The position numbers and the translations under genes are program-made. A stretch of DNA of 64,000 bases, taken from the NCBI GenBank assembly GCA_008692225.1, contig VICG01000002.1:1752001-1816000 (forward strand). The letters run 5' to 3'. The stretch's first letter is position 1. Every line of letters starts with the position of its first letter. Source of the DNA: Monilinia fructicola. Its lineage: Eukaryota > Ascomycota > Leotiomycetes > Helotiales > Sclerotiniaceae. The notes beneath the pieces were generated by a model that saw nothing but the letters and a program-made list of their open reading frames with translations, made no database searches and had not been told where the DNA came from. This document shows, in pieces, positions 23,645 to 34,832 of this stretch.

Positions 23645-24946
23645 ATGTCTATCGACCTCAACTGGGAGACGTTGACCACTGGACCAGACGGAATCGCCCT
23701 CGCAGAAAAGATCCGAGACTTTGTACATGGCAAGTTCCAGACCGTGACCTTGCCCCGCTTCATCAAGGGTGTCAAAGTCCACACTTTCGACTTCGGCTCA
23801 ATTGCTCCAGAAGTTGAATTGAAAGATATTTGTGATCCATTACCTGATTTCTACGAAGATATCGAGGACGAAAATGGAGAAGACGATGAAGACGACGAGG
23901 GTTCTGAGAGTTCTCAAACCGATGAAGAGAATGAAGTAGCAAAGACGTTGAGAGAGAGGAGGAAGATGGATCGAGTAGAAAGGACGGCAAATGGACCGTC
24001 ACATGTACCGACTCCTCCCGCTTATATCGATACACGATATCCTGGTCTTAGATCAATGCAAGGTTCTGGTGATACCGGGAGTCCCTTTTTAGGTGTTAGT
24101 AACACCTGGTATTCCGGGCGGAACATCAAATCTGAGTTACTTTCATTCTCAATTAGCTACTGGGTTGTCTGGCACTCAAACTCCACTAGCCGCCGTTGCC
24201 GGTGCGCATCTGCCTCAGGGATGGTCAGATCGTCCTAGCTCATCTCTACATTTATCCGCCCTCCGTGATCATCAATCTCACACGCCCTTATCCCACACAG
24301 CGAGTGAAACGTCCACGACCCCTCCACGAATTGGGGATGTAGGCCATCAATCACTTCGAGAGAAGGCCAGTGTATCCACTCTTTGCTGCTTCATCTTCAG
24401 CAACTGGACTGATAACTCGAGACGGCGCCACCCGAAGAAACGATTCCAGAAGAGCAGGCCGACGAAATTGAAGAGCCAGGTTCACCACCGCGAAGATTTC
24501 GAGAACCCAAAGCGGAAGATCTCCAGACTGTATTTCGTGTACGGTATTCTGGGAACATCAGACTTTCACTCACAGTCGATATCTTATTAGACTACCCTAT
24601 GCCAAGCTTCGTGGGCATACCAGTGAAAACTGAATATTACAGGATTGTCTTTTGATGGGTTGCTGTTCTAGCATATATTCGTAAGAGAGCTCATTTTTGC
24701 TTTTTATCACCCGAGGATGCATATGCTGCCATCGGTGCAGATGAAAAAGACGCAGATGGTTTCGTTGGTATGAAAATGGGAGCTCTCTTGCACGAAATCA
24801 AGGTTGAGAGCGAGATTGGACAGAGGGAGAATGGCAAGCAGGTACTCAAGAATGTGGGTAAGGTAGAAAAGTTTGTTCTTGAGCAAGTTAGACGCATTTT
24901 TGAGGATGAATTTGTATACCCTAGTTTCTGGACATTTCTGGTATAA
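23645..24946 (+). pseudogene. MDM12: MDM12 (ERMES complex subunit) carrying about five small indels
   Basis: The N-terminus is classic Mdm12: [16 protein letters not shown], then [23 protein letters not shown] and an Asp/Glu-rich insert. The last part is equally classic: [37 protein letters not shown], then [12 protein letters not shown] and TAA at 24944. Mdm12 is an SMP-domain lipid-transfer protein linking Mmm1 (ER) to Mdm10/Mdm34 (mitochondria). Between the conserved blocks the frame shifts near 24094-24099, 24382-24385, 24430-24433, 24625-24631 and 24657-24661, each by 1-2 bases and mostly in short homopolymers. None can be an intron because the conserved protein resumes within a few bases. 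As written, the product stops after ~197 residues. Either this copy is dead or the sequence has local indel errors; neighbouring NOC2 is intact over 770 codons. Confidence 0.9.
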
Positions 24947-25220
24947 TATATCAAATGGGATTGATCTAGCAATATCGAGCTATCAAGGATATCAGCAGGT
25001 CCAAGACCCAGTACATTTGAGGTGCCCGATTATCAATGTGTGCAATTGAATTGGTTGAAAAAAAGGTGTAGCCCAGTTTCACCAATCTTCTCACTTCAAG
25101 AACAAATTGAGTTCACCTGCGAATAATGGTAGCCACATAGAATACCTCTCGTGGTGGTCCCCATAAGCGAAATAATCATTTCTTTGCATCCACGCCAAAA
25201 ACTCCAATATTGACGGATTT

Positions 25221-26043
25221 TCAAGCCAAGGTCGCCTTAAACCCTTGATATGCCGAATTCATGTCCAACTCCAGTTCTCTAGCTTTGTCTTCGCTGACCT
25301 CTTCTGTTGCCTTCATCTGATTCAAGGCAATGAGCCACTGAACAATCTTCCCCCTGCCCTCAAAGTCCCTGTCTGTAACTTTATTCACACTTTGAATGAC
25401 GTCGGACAGTAGCGGATGTAGTTGATCCTTTGCTAATAAACCCAACTTAAGTGCATCCAAAAATGTTATGAAGTCTTGTGTCGCTTCGAGAATCAAAGTG
25501 CCATTGGTACCATTATTGTTGGAGGTAGATGCATTATGTGAGGGCGCAGTAACGGTGCTGGGCAATCCTATTCTGAGTCTTTCCGTGGCTCTGGGGACCT
25601 CTATCTGTAAGGGATTTTAATCAGTCATCACACAGTTGCAACTGAAATTCCAGGAAACACGCACATCCCATTCATTCTTGAAGGTCTCCAAATCCACAAA
25701 TTCCCTGGCTACACTTTCATCTGCCAATATAGCTTTGTATTGTTTCAATAATCGATCGCAGGTCTCAGTATAATCCGATTCAGGTATTGCATCCTTGAGG
25801 TATGCTCTTTCGAGTTGATCCAACGTAATTATAATACTAAATACTTCTGCAAGTGAGTCTTGAAGATCGCGCTCCGCTCTAGACTCTGCGAGCTTGACTT
25901 CCTAGAGGTCATAGTGAGCCATGGTTCTGATTCTTGAGGGCAGAGAGATTGACCTCATCCAAATTTATGGTGGCGGCTAATGCAGTATTCGGTATATAAC
26001 TATGAGGTGTAGGCGCATACGCGGGCTGTCTGTTTGGATACAT
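25221..26043 (-). CDS. VPS28: VPS28, ESCRT-I subunit, 236 aa
   Basis: Three exons on the minus strand: 26043..25954, 25901..25665 and 25604..25221, all junctions phase 0. The introns are 52 and 60 nt. The start MYPNRQPAYAPTPHSYIPN is followed across intron 1 by NLDE-EVKLAESRAERDLQ, the Vps28 core LDQLERAYLKDAIPESDYT, and LLKQYKAILADESVAREFV. Exon 3 carries the C-terminal four-helix domain (TQDFITFLDALKLGLLAKDQ; GRGKIVQWLIALNQM). Vps28 assembles with Vps23, Vps37 and Mvb12. Its C-terminal domain contacts ESCRT-II (Vps36) during sorting of ubiquitinated cargo into multivesicular bodies, and the length is normal. Intron 1 uses an unusual donor, GTCAAT, while intron 2 uses GTGCGT. The gene ends 274 bp from MDM12 (convergent) and is divergent from NOC2. 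Confidence 0.95.
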
Positions 26044-26608
26044 CTCGATTATGGAGTGCGATTAATATTCATTCAATGTGAGCTTGGGATTCGTCTTCGT
26101 CATAGGTTGGTTATTGGTGGTGGGGGGGAGGGGCTTATGAGGCGTCGCAATCACCATCCATAACTTCAAATACCCAAGGAATACCTAAGACTTAATATTG
26201 TGCATTATTCTGGAAGCAAAAGAACACTGAATTGATGAATTATCGAGCTGATGGATATTATTGGGGGTGAGCTTGAGACCAGGGAATTAGATCTGCTTCC
26301 TCATCATGTTTGAGAATATAAAAAAGCATTCGAGAATATCTATATCATTAATAACCTTGGAACCTTGGAACTGTTTTGCTGCGACGATGATTGATTGATC
26401 CCTTCATTCATTCATTATCTTTACTGAGACCTCGGGAGAGTTTGTTCGTTCTTCAAGGTAAAGGTTAGTAGAGGTACGTCTATAATCTCACCGCCTTTGA
26501 TACGCTATATCGGTACTAGCTTATCGGTGTAAAGATTTCCATCTCAAAAAATCTCAGAATTTATTTTATTCTGCAATCTTATCACCACAAAAAGTCTTCA
26601 ATTCCACT
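26044..26608. promoter_or_regulatory. Bidirectional VPS28 / NOC2 promoter region
   Basis: This is 565 bp between two divergent ATGs. A G-run (GGTGGGGGGGAGGGG, about 26118-26132) lies near the VPS28 side. CCTTGGAACC/TTGGAAC repeats lie at 26354-26371 toward the middle. No clear TATA box was found for either side. Assigning it as a promoter rests on position only. Confidence 0.5.
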
Positions 26609-28921
26609 ATGGCGAAAAGTACCAAAAAGTCCACTCGTAAATTCGAGAAGAACCATCTTAAGGATACATTAGAAAAGCGCAAAGATGGCGCAAAGTATAA
26701 GCAGAGACAACAAATGAAAGCAAAACGATCCGCACGAAATGCAAAAGATGCTGAATTTTTGGGAGGAAAAGAAGATGGAGATGAGGGTTCCAAACCCAAA
26801 CCATCTGCAAAAGAGGATGCGTTTGGAAAGATGAGTGTCGATGATTTCTTCCAGGGCGGTTTTGAAGTACCAGAAAAACTTCAGAAGAATTCAAAAGCAA
26901 AGAAGGGAACAGAGAAGTTAGGCAAGAGGAAGAGAACTGAGCCCGAGGAGGAGGAAGAGGAGGAATCATCAGACGATTCGATTGGGGAGGCTCCAGTAAT
27001 GAGTGACAGTGAGGATGGCGAGGATGATGATGACAATGACGAAGGATTGACCGGAATGAGTAAAAGTGCAATGGACGCTCTAGCTGAGAAGGACCCGGAA
27101 TTCTACAAATACCTCAAGGAGAATGACCCTGAAGCTTTAGATTTTGACGACGATGCAGACTTTGCTGAAGTTGACGAACTAAGTGGCGAGGAAGACGAGC
27201 AACCCCAAAAGAAGAAACAAAAGAAATCGAAGAAGGCTAAGGAGGAAGTAGCGGAGGAAGAGGAAGAGGAAGAGGAAGATGCCTCTGAGGTCACAAAAGC
27301 TATGGTGAAGAAGTGGAACAAAGCAATGACCGAGCAAAAGTCTCTACGAGCCATGCGACAAGTTGTTCTAGCATTCAGAGCAGCGGCGCACGTCAATGAA
27401 GATGAAGGAAAGGAATACAAATACTCGATATCGGATTCTGATGTCTACCACGAGCTGTTGCTCACTGCTTTGAAGCTAGTTCCCGAGGTTCTGAATCACC
27501 ACCTCCCAGTCAAGGAGACTGCCGCTGGAAAAGTCCGAGTATCAACAGATTCCAAAAAGTTCAAGACGCTATCGCCCCTCTTAAGATCCCACATTACCTC
27601 AGTTCAACATCTCCTCACTTCTCTATCCGATGCCTCTACCCTTAAACTTACACTTTCTTCTGTCATTCCATTGCTTCCTTATCTCTTATCGTTCAAGAAG
27701 GTCCTCAAAAACGTCGTCAAGACTGTGGTAGACATCTGGTCCGATGCCTCGAGCACAGAAGTCACCCGAATCAATGCTTTCTTGGTCATCCGGCGTTTGG
27801 CCATAATTGGTGACGCTGGACTCCGGGAGGCCGTTATGAAGACAGTGTACCAGGGCTTGCTCAAAGGAAGTCGAAACACCACCATACACACCATCCAGGG
27901 AATAAATCTTATGAAGAATTCAGCCGCTGAACTCTGGGGGATTGACCAAAATGTTGGATATACCACGGGATTTACATTTATTCGACAATTGGCAATTCAC
28001 TTGCGAAGCAGCATCACAAATAACCAAAAGGAATCGTATAAGCAAGTTTACAACTGGCAATACGTTCATTCTCTTGATTTTTGGTCGACTGTACTAGCTG
28101 AGCACTGCAATTCTTTGAAAGAGGCTGAAACTGGGAAAGAATCTCAACTTCGACCACTCATATACCCCACTGTCCAAGTCACCCTTGGAGCTATGCGTCT
28201 CATTCCAACTTCCACTTATTTCCCATTACGGTTCCATCTAATCCGTTCGTTGCTTCGTCTTTCGCGAGCCACTGGGACCTACATTCCATTGGCCTCTGTA
28301 TTGCTTGAAGTCCTGAACTCCGCAGAAATGAAGAAGCCTCCAAAGCCAAGCACACAAAAATTCTTCGACTTTACATCTAATTACAAAGCTCAAAAGTCAT
28401 ATCTTCGTACGCGAATCTACCAAGATGGTGTTGGAGAGCAGGTGGCTGAATTACTTGCCGAATTTTTCGTGCTCTGGTCTACTAGCATTGCGCTCCCAGA
28501 GCTCACATTACCGGTTGTTGTGATGCTGAAGCGATGGCTCAAAGATGCTTCTAACAAGAGCTCTGGAAACAAAAACAGCAAAGTAAACTCTATGTTTGTA
28601 CTTCTTGTTCAAAAATTGGAGGCAAATTCGAAATGGATCGAGGGTAAGAGAGCCAAGGTTGAGTTTGCGCCAAACGATCGAGCTGGCGTAGATGGCTTCT
28701 TGAAGGGATTTGAATGGGAAAAGACACCATTGGGAGCGTTCGTTGTTGGACAAAGGAAGCAGAGAGAAGAGAAAGCAAAGATGTTGGAAGAGGGAAGAAG
28801 AGAAGAAGACAGAAAGAGAAAATTGGAACGGGAGCAGGAAAAGGAACTCGGGGGTAGTGATGATTCTGACGCGGCTTCAGATGAGGAAGATTCCGAGGCT
28901 GGTTTTGAAGATGAAGAGTAA
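26609..28921 (+). CDS. NOC2: Noc2, nucleolar complex protein 2 (60S ribosome biogenesis), 770 aa
   Basis: One uninterrupted exon of 770 codons. The start MAKSTKKSTRKFEKNHLKDT is typical of Noc2/Rix3. The first ~100 residues are basic, with the conserved motif SVDDFFQGGFEVPE. Two acidic Glu/Asp tracts (about residues 112-150 and 210-225) surround a basic nuclear signal (KKKQKKSKKAKEE). Residues ~300-690 form the helical-repeat Noc2 domain (SVQHLLTSLSDAS; NQKESYKQVYNWQYVHSLDFW; LIRSLLRLSRATGTYIPLA). The tail is Lys/Glu-rich. Noc2 pairs with Noc1/Mak21 on early pre-60S particles in the nucleolus and later with Noc3. Homologues are of similar length (about 700-770 aa). The uninterrupted frame is a useful control for local sequence quality. 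Confidence 0.97.
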   Translation: MAKSTKKSTRKFEKNHLKDTLEKRKDGAKYKQRQQMKAKRSARNAKDAEFLGGKEDGDEGSKPKPSAKEDAFGKMSVDDFFQGGFEVPEKLQKNSKAKKGTEKLGKRKRTEPEEEEEEESSDDSIGEAPVMSDSEDGEDDDDNDEGLTGMSKSAMDALAEKDPEFYKYLKENDPEALDFDDDADFAEVDELSGEEDEQPQKKKQKKSKKAKEEVAEEEEEEEEDASEVTKAMVKKWNKAMTEQKSLRAMRQVVLAFRAAAHVNEDEGKEYKYSISDSDVYHELLLTALKLVPEVLNHHLPVKETAAGKVRVSTDSKKFKTLSPLLRSHITSVQHLLTSLSDASTLKLTLSSVIPLLPYLLSFKKVLKNVVKTVVDIWSDASSTEVTRINAFLVIRRLAIIGDAGLREAVMKTVYQGLLKGSRNTTIHTIQGINLMKNSAAELWGIDQNVGYTTGFTFIRQLAIHLRSSITNNQKESYKQVYNWQYVHSLDFWSTVLAEHCNSLKEAETGKESQLRPLIYPTVQVTLGAMRLIPTSTYFPLRFHLIRSLLRLSRATGTYIPLASVLLEVLNSAEMKKPPKPSTQKFFDFTSNYKAQKSYLRTRIYQDGVGEQVAELLAEFFVLWSTSIALPELTLPVVVMLKRWLKDASNKSSGNKNSKVNSMFVLLVQKLEANSKWIEGKRAKVEFAPNDRAGVDGFLKGFEWEKTPLGAFVVGQRKQREEKAKMLEEGRREEDRKRKLEREQEKELGGSDDSDAASDEEDSEAGFEDEE

Positions 28922-30102
28922 ACTTTGATACTTCTGGTCGTCGTTGTTTCGGAAAAGTGTTGGGAATATCTATCTCGGGAGTTTTGGTGGACAAAGATTG
29001 CATACCTCTGCGAATGGGTATGATGTTGTATGACCAACATTAGATGTGAAGCTATAGCTCTAGTCTAAAAATGAATTCATATTAATGCAACTGGCTACGG
29101 CCATCGATTCTCATCTACAACCAATACTTGCGACCAATCCGTGGAAGAGATATACGTGACTGAAAAATGTTTTTGGCAATTCTCTCATCTTTTTAACACG
29201 AGTAAGTTAGCCAACCCCATGAATCATCATCTTGATGCAGGCAAGATTTCAAGAAGCAAAATTTGACTATTAATATCCATCTAGATACTTCGCTTAGAAG
29301 GGACATCCAATCAAGTTCGGCGTGCAGATTTCATGACTTATGATTGGCCAATTTGAGTCCAAGTATCAAGTGCTTCAATGACCGTTCAATGCTTTCCGTT
29401 TGTGCACATGTTTTTCGTTGTGAACCACCTCCAATCACTGTTTCAAGTATAGCTATCTGGGACTAAAGTTACTCCCCTTAATTTCTCATAAAACGACCAT
29501 ATGATCACCAATCCAAATGGAAAGCCATTCGAGTAGGAAACCTCCGGGAAGCGTGCCTCTTTCCATCAACGCGTAGCCTGTAAGATGTAAAGGCTGTCTG
29601 TTAGCCAAGTATACTCCTGCGGATGCCCTCCGAAATTGCTCAATGTTATGCAGGGGCCCCATCTTGACCTACCCATGTGGTGGCTCGATAGGTCGATTGC
29701 TTTCTTGAGTGAGTTGGCCTGGTGAGGTGTGGTTAGTTTGCGTCAAAGAAAAGCGCAAGCTGCGGGGCGGCTTGATCTAAATTTCCCACGATGAAACGGC
29801 TGATAGTTTGAACGGCTCTGGAGTCCAGCGATGAAGGTTGCACAATGAATCATTGGAAGGGAAGTCCGCCCGGTGGGGCCGGCGCGCAGCCTCCTTACCC
29901 GATGGAGAACAGGATGCAGCATAGTTCTTCATCGGGCAATGAGGGGTATTGGGGTCGACGGCTCGGACCAGTGCACTATTTACCCTGCTTTACCCCTCTT
30001 CATCTTTCCCTTCTCCCTCTTCGTGTCTTCATTGTTGCCTTTCGTTGCAGAAGCAGTACTACCAACTACGTCTAAATAACCATCAAGCAATGCGAGAGTA
30101 CC
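28922..30102. other. Intergenic, upstream of BTA1
   Basis: This is 1.2 kb between two plus-strand genes. The last 120 bp are a CT-rich leader (CTTTACCCCTCTTCATCTTT and similar) just before the BTA1 ATG. The short frames at 29845-30079 lie in this leader and are probably 5' UTR. Nothing else was recognised. Confidence 0.4.
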
Positions 30103-32918
30103 ATGGCTTCTCATACCCTTAATATTCCGCAGGAGCCCCATCCTTACATTTTCGTCGTGGGAGGAGCGCTTTTCTTCCTCTCCATCTGTATCATCCTGAT
30201 CGGAGCCAACGTTTCTTTCGCGTCGACGTCGAAGAATGGCGCCGGGGAAGATGAAGAAGAAAGTACAAACGCACTTGCGTCTTTCGTGAGGTTCTTCTAC
30301 GCCTCGTTCCTGAAACCGCACAGTGGCGATGGAACGGCAAACGGCCAGCAGGACGCGCTGGAAAGCTTCTACAAGGCTCAAGCGGGCGTTTATGATGCGA
30401 CGAGGAAGAGGCTGTTGAGGGGCAGGGAGGATATGCTTGCGTTGGCGGCGGCCCAGTTGCTGAATAAGGCGAGGGGGGAGCGGACGCATGGTCCGAAACG
30501 CGTTTGGGTTGATGTGAGTTTTTTTCTCATCGGGGATGGCATTGCCCAGATTCCTTTCGAAGTTCACACCCTACTTGGATCTTCAGATCGCTAATCGTGT
30601 GGGGTAGATTGGTGGCGGTACGGGGTGGAATATCGAGGCTATGTCTGAGTATGTCTCGGTTCCAGAGTTCTTCTCCCGCGTCTATCTCGTCGATCTCTCG
30701 CCAAGTCTCTGTGAAGTTGCGCGCAGGAGATTCAAGCGTCTCGGGTGGAAAAATGTCAAGGTCGTGTGTCAGGACGCTCGCACCTTTCGTCTCGAGGACC
30801 ACGAGGATGTAGGTGTTGGTGCGGTTGGCTTCTCGCGGTCGCCTGATACACATTATTCCCGTGGGGCTGATGCTACGGGTGGTGCGGATCTGATCACTCT
30901 ATCTTATAGTTTATCTATGATTGTGAGTTTCTGATGCTCGCTTGAAGAGTCGTGTGCCTTGATCTCTTTGCTAATCATGTACAGCCTGACTTTTACTCCG
31001 TCATCGATTCTCTGGCCAACCTCCTCGCTCCCTTGGGAACGATCGGCGTGGTAGACTTCTACGTCCAATCCATCGTGGATCTCAGCTGTCGAAACTACAC
31101 CGGCGGCGTGATCAACAGACACGTGAATTGGCTAGGAAGGCTGTTCTGGCGAGCCTGGTTTGATGTGGATCGTGTCAGTCTCGAGGCTGGTCGAAGGGAT
31201 TACCTCGAGTATCGATTTGGAACTGTGCTCAGCGCGGACTCGAGAAATTATCTTTTGGGTTCCATTCCTTATTACATGTGGCTTGGATGTCAGAAGAAGC
31301 CCGCATCCTCAGTGGCCACACCGAATGATCCCCATGAGATTCTCGAGAGGCTTGACGCGGCCGTAACCGAATCTCCATATCTATCACCAATCAACCATAC
31401 GAGAACGCTCTCCCGCGCCGTTGATCGATCAACACCGGAGATCCGATCCAAAGCATTCGAAGCGGCCATCGTGAACCTCTCAGCAAACCTACCCCTCCCC
31501 TCCTTCTTCTACCAAAACCACCACTGGCGAATCCACTACGACGATCAACTCAAGAAACACACCCAATTCAAACAAGAATACATCTACGCCTTCACCTGGG
31601 AAGACAGCCGCGTCGACCACCGCCTCCTCAACATCACGTCCAACGACGTCATCCTCGCCATCACCAGCGCCGGCGACAACATCCTCTCCTACGCGCTGCA
31701 GACGCCGCACCGCCTGCACGCCATCGACCTCAACCCGAACCAAAACCACCTCCTCGAGCTCAAGGTCGCCTCCCTGACGGCGCTCCCCTACGCCGACTTC
31801 TGGCAGCTCTTCGGCGAGGGCAAGCACCCCCGCTTCCGCGAACTCCTCCTCACGCACCTCTCGCCGCACCTCTCCTCCCGCGCCTTCCAGTACTGGCTCG
31901 CGCACACCCACGTCTTCACGACGGCGTCCCGCGGCCTCTACGAGACGGGGGGCTCCCGCCACGCCATCCGCACCATCCGCCTGCTCGCCCACACCCTCGG
32001 CTTCCGCCGGGAAATCCACGCCCTGCTCGCCGCGACCACGCTCGCCGAACAGCGGGACATCTGGCGCAGGAAGATCCGCCCCGTCATCATGAGCCGGCTC
32101 TTCTCCCACCTCGTCGTGTCCCAGGAATCCTTCCTCTGGAAGGCGCTCGGCGTGCCTCGGCACCAGCTGCGGATGCTGGAAGCGGACTACATGGCCGAGG
32201 CGAGGGCAAAGGCGAAGGTGGCCGGGGACTCGGACGCCGACGCGGACGCGCCGCTGGGGTACGACGAGGCGGAGCTCCGGGGCTGCAAGGGCCGCGCGGT
32301 GTGGGAGTACATGGTGCGGACGCTGGACCCGGTGATCGAGACGTCGTTGATCGGGCAGGAGAATCCGTACTACCTCGTGTGTCTGCAGGGGCGCTACACG
32401 CGCACCTGCCACCCGGAGTATCTGGGGGCGGGGGCGCACCGGAAGCTCGGGCGGCGGGGCGCCTTTGACGGGTTGCGCATCCACACGGATGAGATGGACG
32501 AGGTGGTGCGGAGGATGGCGCCGGGCACGCTGACGATCGCGGTGCTGATGGATAGCATGGATTGGTTTGAGGCGGGCGGGGAGGCGGCGGCAGGGCAGAT
32601 CCGACGGCTGAATCGGGCGCTGAAGGTGGGGGGGAGGGTGCTGCTGAGGAGCGCGGCCTTGAAGCCGTGGTACGTGGGCACGTTTGAGAAGTTGGGATTC
32701 TCGGGGGCAGAGGGTGGGAGCGCGGATTGCAGGCGCGTGTATTGATCGGTGGGTGTTTCGAATCCCCCCCCCCCCCTTTCCCTGGGACTCGGCTGACGTG
32801 TTTGCGCAGTGTGAATATGTATGCATCGTGCTACCTCTTGACCAAAGTCGAGGATCTCGAGCCAGCGAGCGTCGCGCGCAGACAAGGCTCGATCGATCTC
32901 GAGACGCTCGAGATCTAA
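30103..32918 (+). CDS. BTA1: Bta1, betaine lipid (DGTS) synthase, 4 exons, 862 aa
   Basis: Exons are 30103..30513, 30608..30922, 30985..32738 and 32810..32918. Introns of 94, 62 and 71 nt restore one frame. The protein has an N-terminal membrane anchor (FVVGGALFFLSICIILIG). A BtaB-like N-methyltransferase domain follows, with the S-adenosylmethionine loop VDIGGGTGWNIEAM across intron 1. The rest is the BtaA-like 3-amino-3-carboxypropyl transferase domain (FTWEDSRVDHRLLNI; AGDNILSYALQ; LHAIDLNPNQNHLLELK; VLMDSMDWFE). The BtaB-BtaA order is the fungal arrangement, reversed relative to Chlamydomonas. The enzyme makes diacylglyceryl-trimethylhomoserine from diacylglycerol and SAM, replacing phosphatidylcholine under phosphate limitation. 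The third exon is much more GC-rich than its surroundings. The last intron holds a run of 13 C's, and the last exon gives NMYASCYLLTKVEDLEP. Confidence 0.95.
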
Positions 32919-33118
32919 GCCTTCGGCTGCGGCCGCATCAACCCTCACAGCAGACTCATGAACGGGAGAGAGGACGGGAGCGCCGGGAGACCTTGTCACC
33001 CACAGAGCAGAGAAGTAGGCGAGTTAGTTCGATTGGCATTTTCCGCTGCGCAGACTAGATTAGAAACCTATTACTTCATCATGAACATCCACATCTCCAT
33101 GCTTCCCCATTCCAAAAA

Positions 33119-33158
<40 letters not shown>

Positions 33159-33168
33159 GCACGCACGC
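33119..33168. repeat. CA dinucleotide array ending in ACGC units
   Basis: About 17 CA units passing into four ACGC units. Confidence 0.92.
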
Positions 33169-33440
33169 ATCTACACGCATCGCCGCAAAATTCCCAGTAG
33201 ACTATTAAAAAATATCTCCTCTCCCATCCTCCGCTGGAACAAAGAGACAGCAACCAACCAACCAACCAACCAACCAACCAACCGTATCTCGAACCTCGAA
33301 GCGATTCTCTCTCACCATCACCATCATCATCCCATCATGTAGCAATAAAATAAACATCCAACAAGCAAGCAAATAAGTAAGCAAACAATCAAGCAAGCAA
33401 ACAATCAAACAATCAAAATAACCCAACCTTCCATAAAAAA

Positions 33441-33490
33441 CCCCATCCCCATCCCCATCCCCATCCCCATCCCCATCCCCATCCCCATCA
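33441..33490. repeat. CCCCAT hexanucleotide array
   Basis: Eight near-perfect CCCCAT units. A looser, related CCCATCCTCAT block follows at 33596-33668. Confidence 0.9.
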
Positions 33491-34832
33491 TCCCCACCGC
33501 GGACTTTCCACCCCCAACCCCAACCCCGCACAATCAAAAACACAGTACAGCACAGTACAATACAATACAATACATAAACCCATACCACCCCACCAATCCC
33601 CATCCCCATCCCATCCTCATCCCATCCTCATCCCATCCCCATCCCCATCCTCATCCCATCCTCATCCCTTCCTCCCTCGCGGAAAACGGAAAAAGAAAAA
33701 AAAAAAAGAAAAAAAAAAACCGAAATTCTCCACTCAGATGCATACATGCATGCCTGCATGCATCTTTGGCGTGTGAGCATGAGCATGTCAGCATGTCAGC
33801 ATGATGATGTCGACGTTGTAAATCCATGACAAATTATCCGTTTTGTTCCCTTCTTAACTCCGAGGGTTGGGCTTTATATTTGATGGATGGATGGGTTGGT
33901 GCTATCTTTTCAGTCACTTTTTGTCGGAGTTTTGTTTGTTTGTTTGTTCTCTTTGTTTATACTGCACGTATATGTTTTGACCTTGTTGTTGTCGCTGTCA
34001 ATGTCGCTGTTCATCAACATGGATTTCATATCAGATTTCCTCGGCTTCACTTCACGATCAATAAAAAGATTCAACAAATAATTGGTGGTCATATCATTAG
34101 CATTTCCATATTCCCCCTTCATCCCATCCATCCATTCATTCATATCACTCCAATACTCCAAATACAGGTTTCATCCTCGTCTATCCACGTACGATATGTA
34201 TGCATGGTATGAACATTCTCATTCCCATACCACCACTATCACTACATCGGCTGCCTTTCTACCATCTATGCACAGCAAGAGAAATCAAGAATCGAGCCGA
34301 ATTTTTCATCACCCCTGCTCCTTCCTTGAAACCTAGAAACGATCGACGATTGGAAACATGAGAAAGAGACCATGATTCTGCGATGAAACATATGGCGCAT
34401 GCAAATCATTTGGCTATTTCATATGCAGTATGTCGCAATGGAAAACAAAACGCAGAAAAAAGAAAGAAATATTGGTGCTTTGTGCTTATTTCACCCTGCG
34501 CTAGGAAAGAAATAAGAAAATACGAAAGTAGCGGCTCCGCGAACGCCCAAAATGATGATGTGCTTGAGAAGCAACATCGAAGATATGGTATGTACAAGAC
34601 GATGTGATGTGATATTGGATGATCGATCGATGATTGAGACCTCACGAGATGTTGAGGGTTTGATGCGAGGTATGTGTGTGTGGTAGGTCGAAGATGTATT
34701 GGTAAAGGATGTGTTGCCGTCCGATCGAGGCTTTCATCACAACTAAGTACCATTAGGATCGAACATGGTGGCATCGATTAAACAGAGTTGAAACATACCT
34801 CTTATCCCAATCCATCCATTCATTCGTGCCAC

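Larger units (their letters stand above)
32919..34832. other. Intergenic with dense simple repeats
   Basis: The stretch contains a CA/ACGC array (33119-33168), a CCAA array (33251-33283), a CCCCAT array (33441-33490), a second CCCATCCTCAT-type block (33596-33668) and an A-rich run (33689-33718). CATG-rich short palindromes (GCATGCATGC-like) appear near 33740-33765. Frames reading through this are artefacts of the repeats. No gene was supported, although 33826-34336 contains overlapping short frames. Confidence 0.45.

Noticed and set aside
24090..24670. Frame changes in MDM12 explained as introns
   Set aside because: Conserved protein resumes within 1-7 bases at each break, far below any possible intron length.
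31489..32826. 445-codon open frame antisense to BTA1
   Set aside because: It is a shadow of the GC-rich BTA1 exon; the composition is Arg/Val/Glu/His-repetitive with no domain, and the sense strand encodes an unmistakable enzyme.
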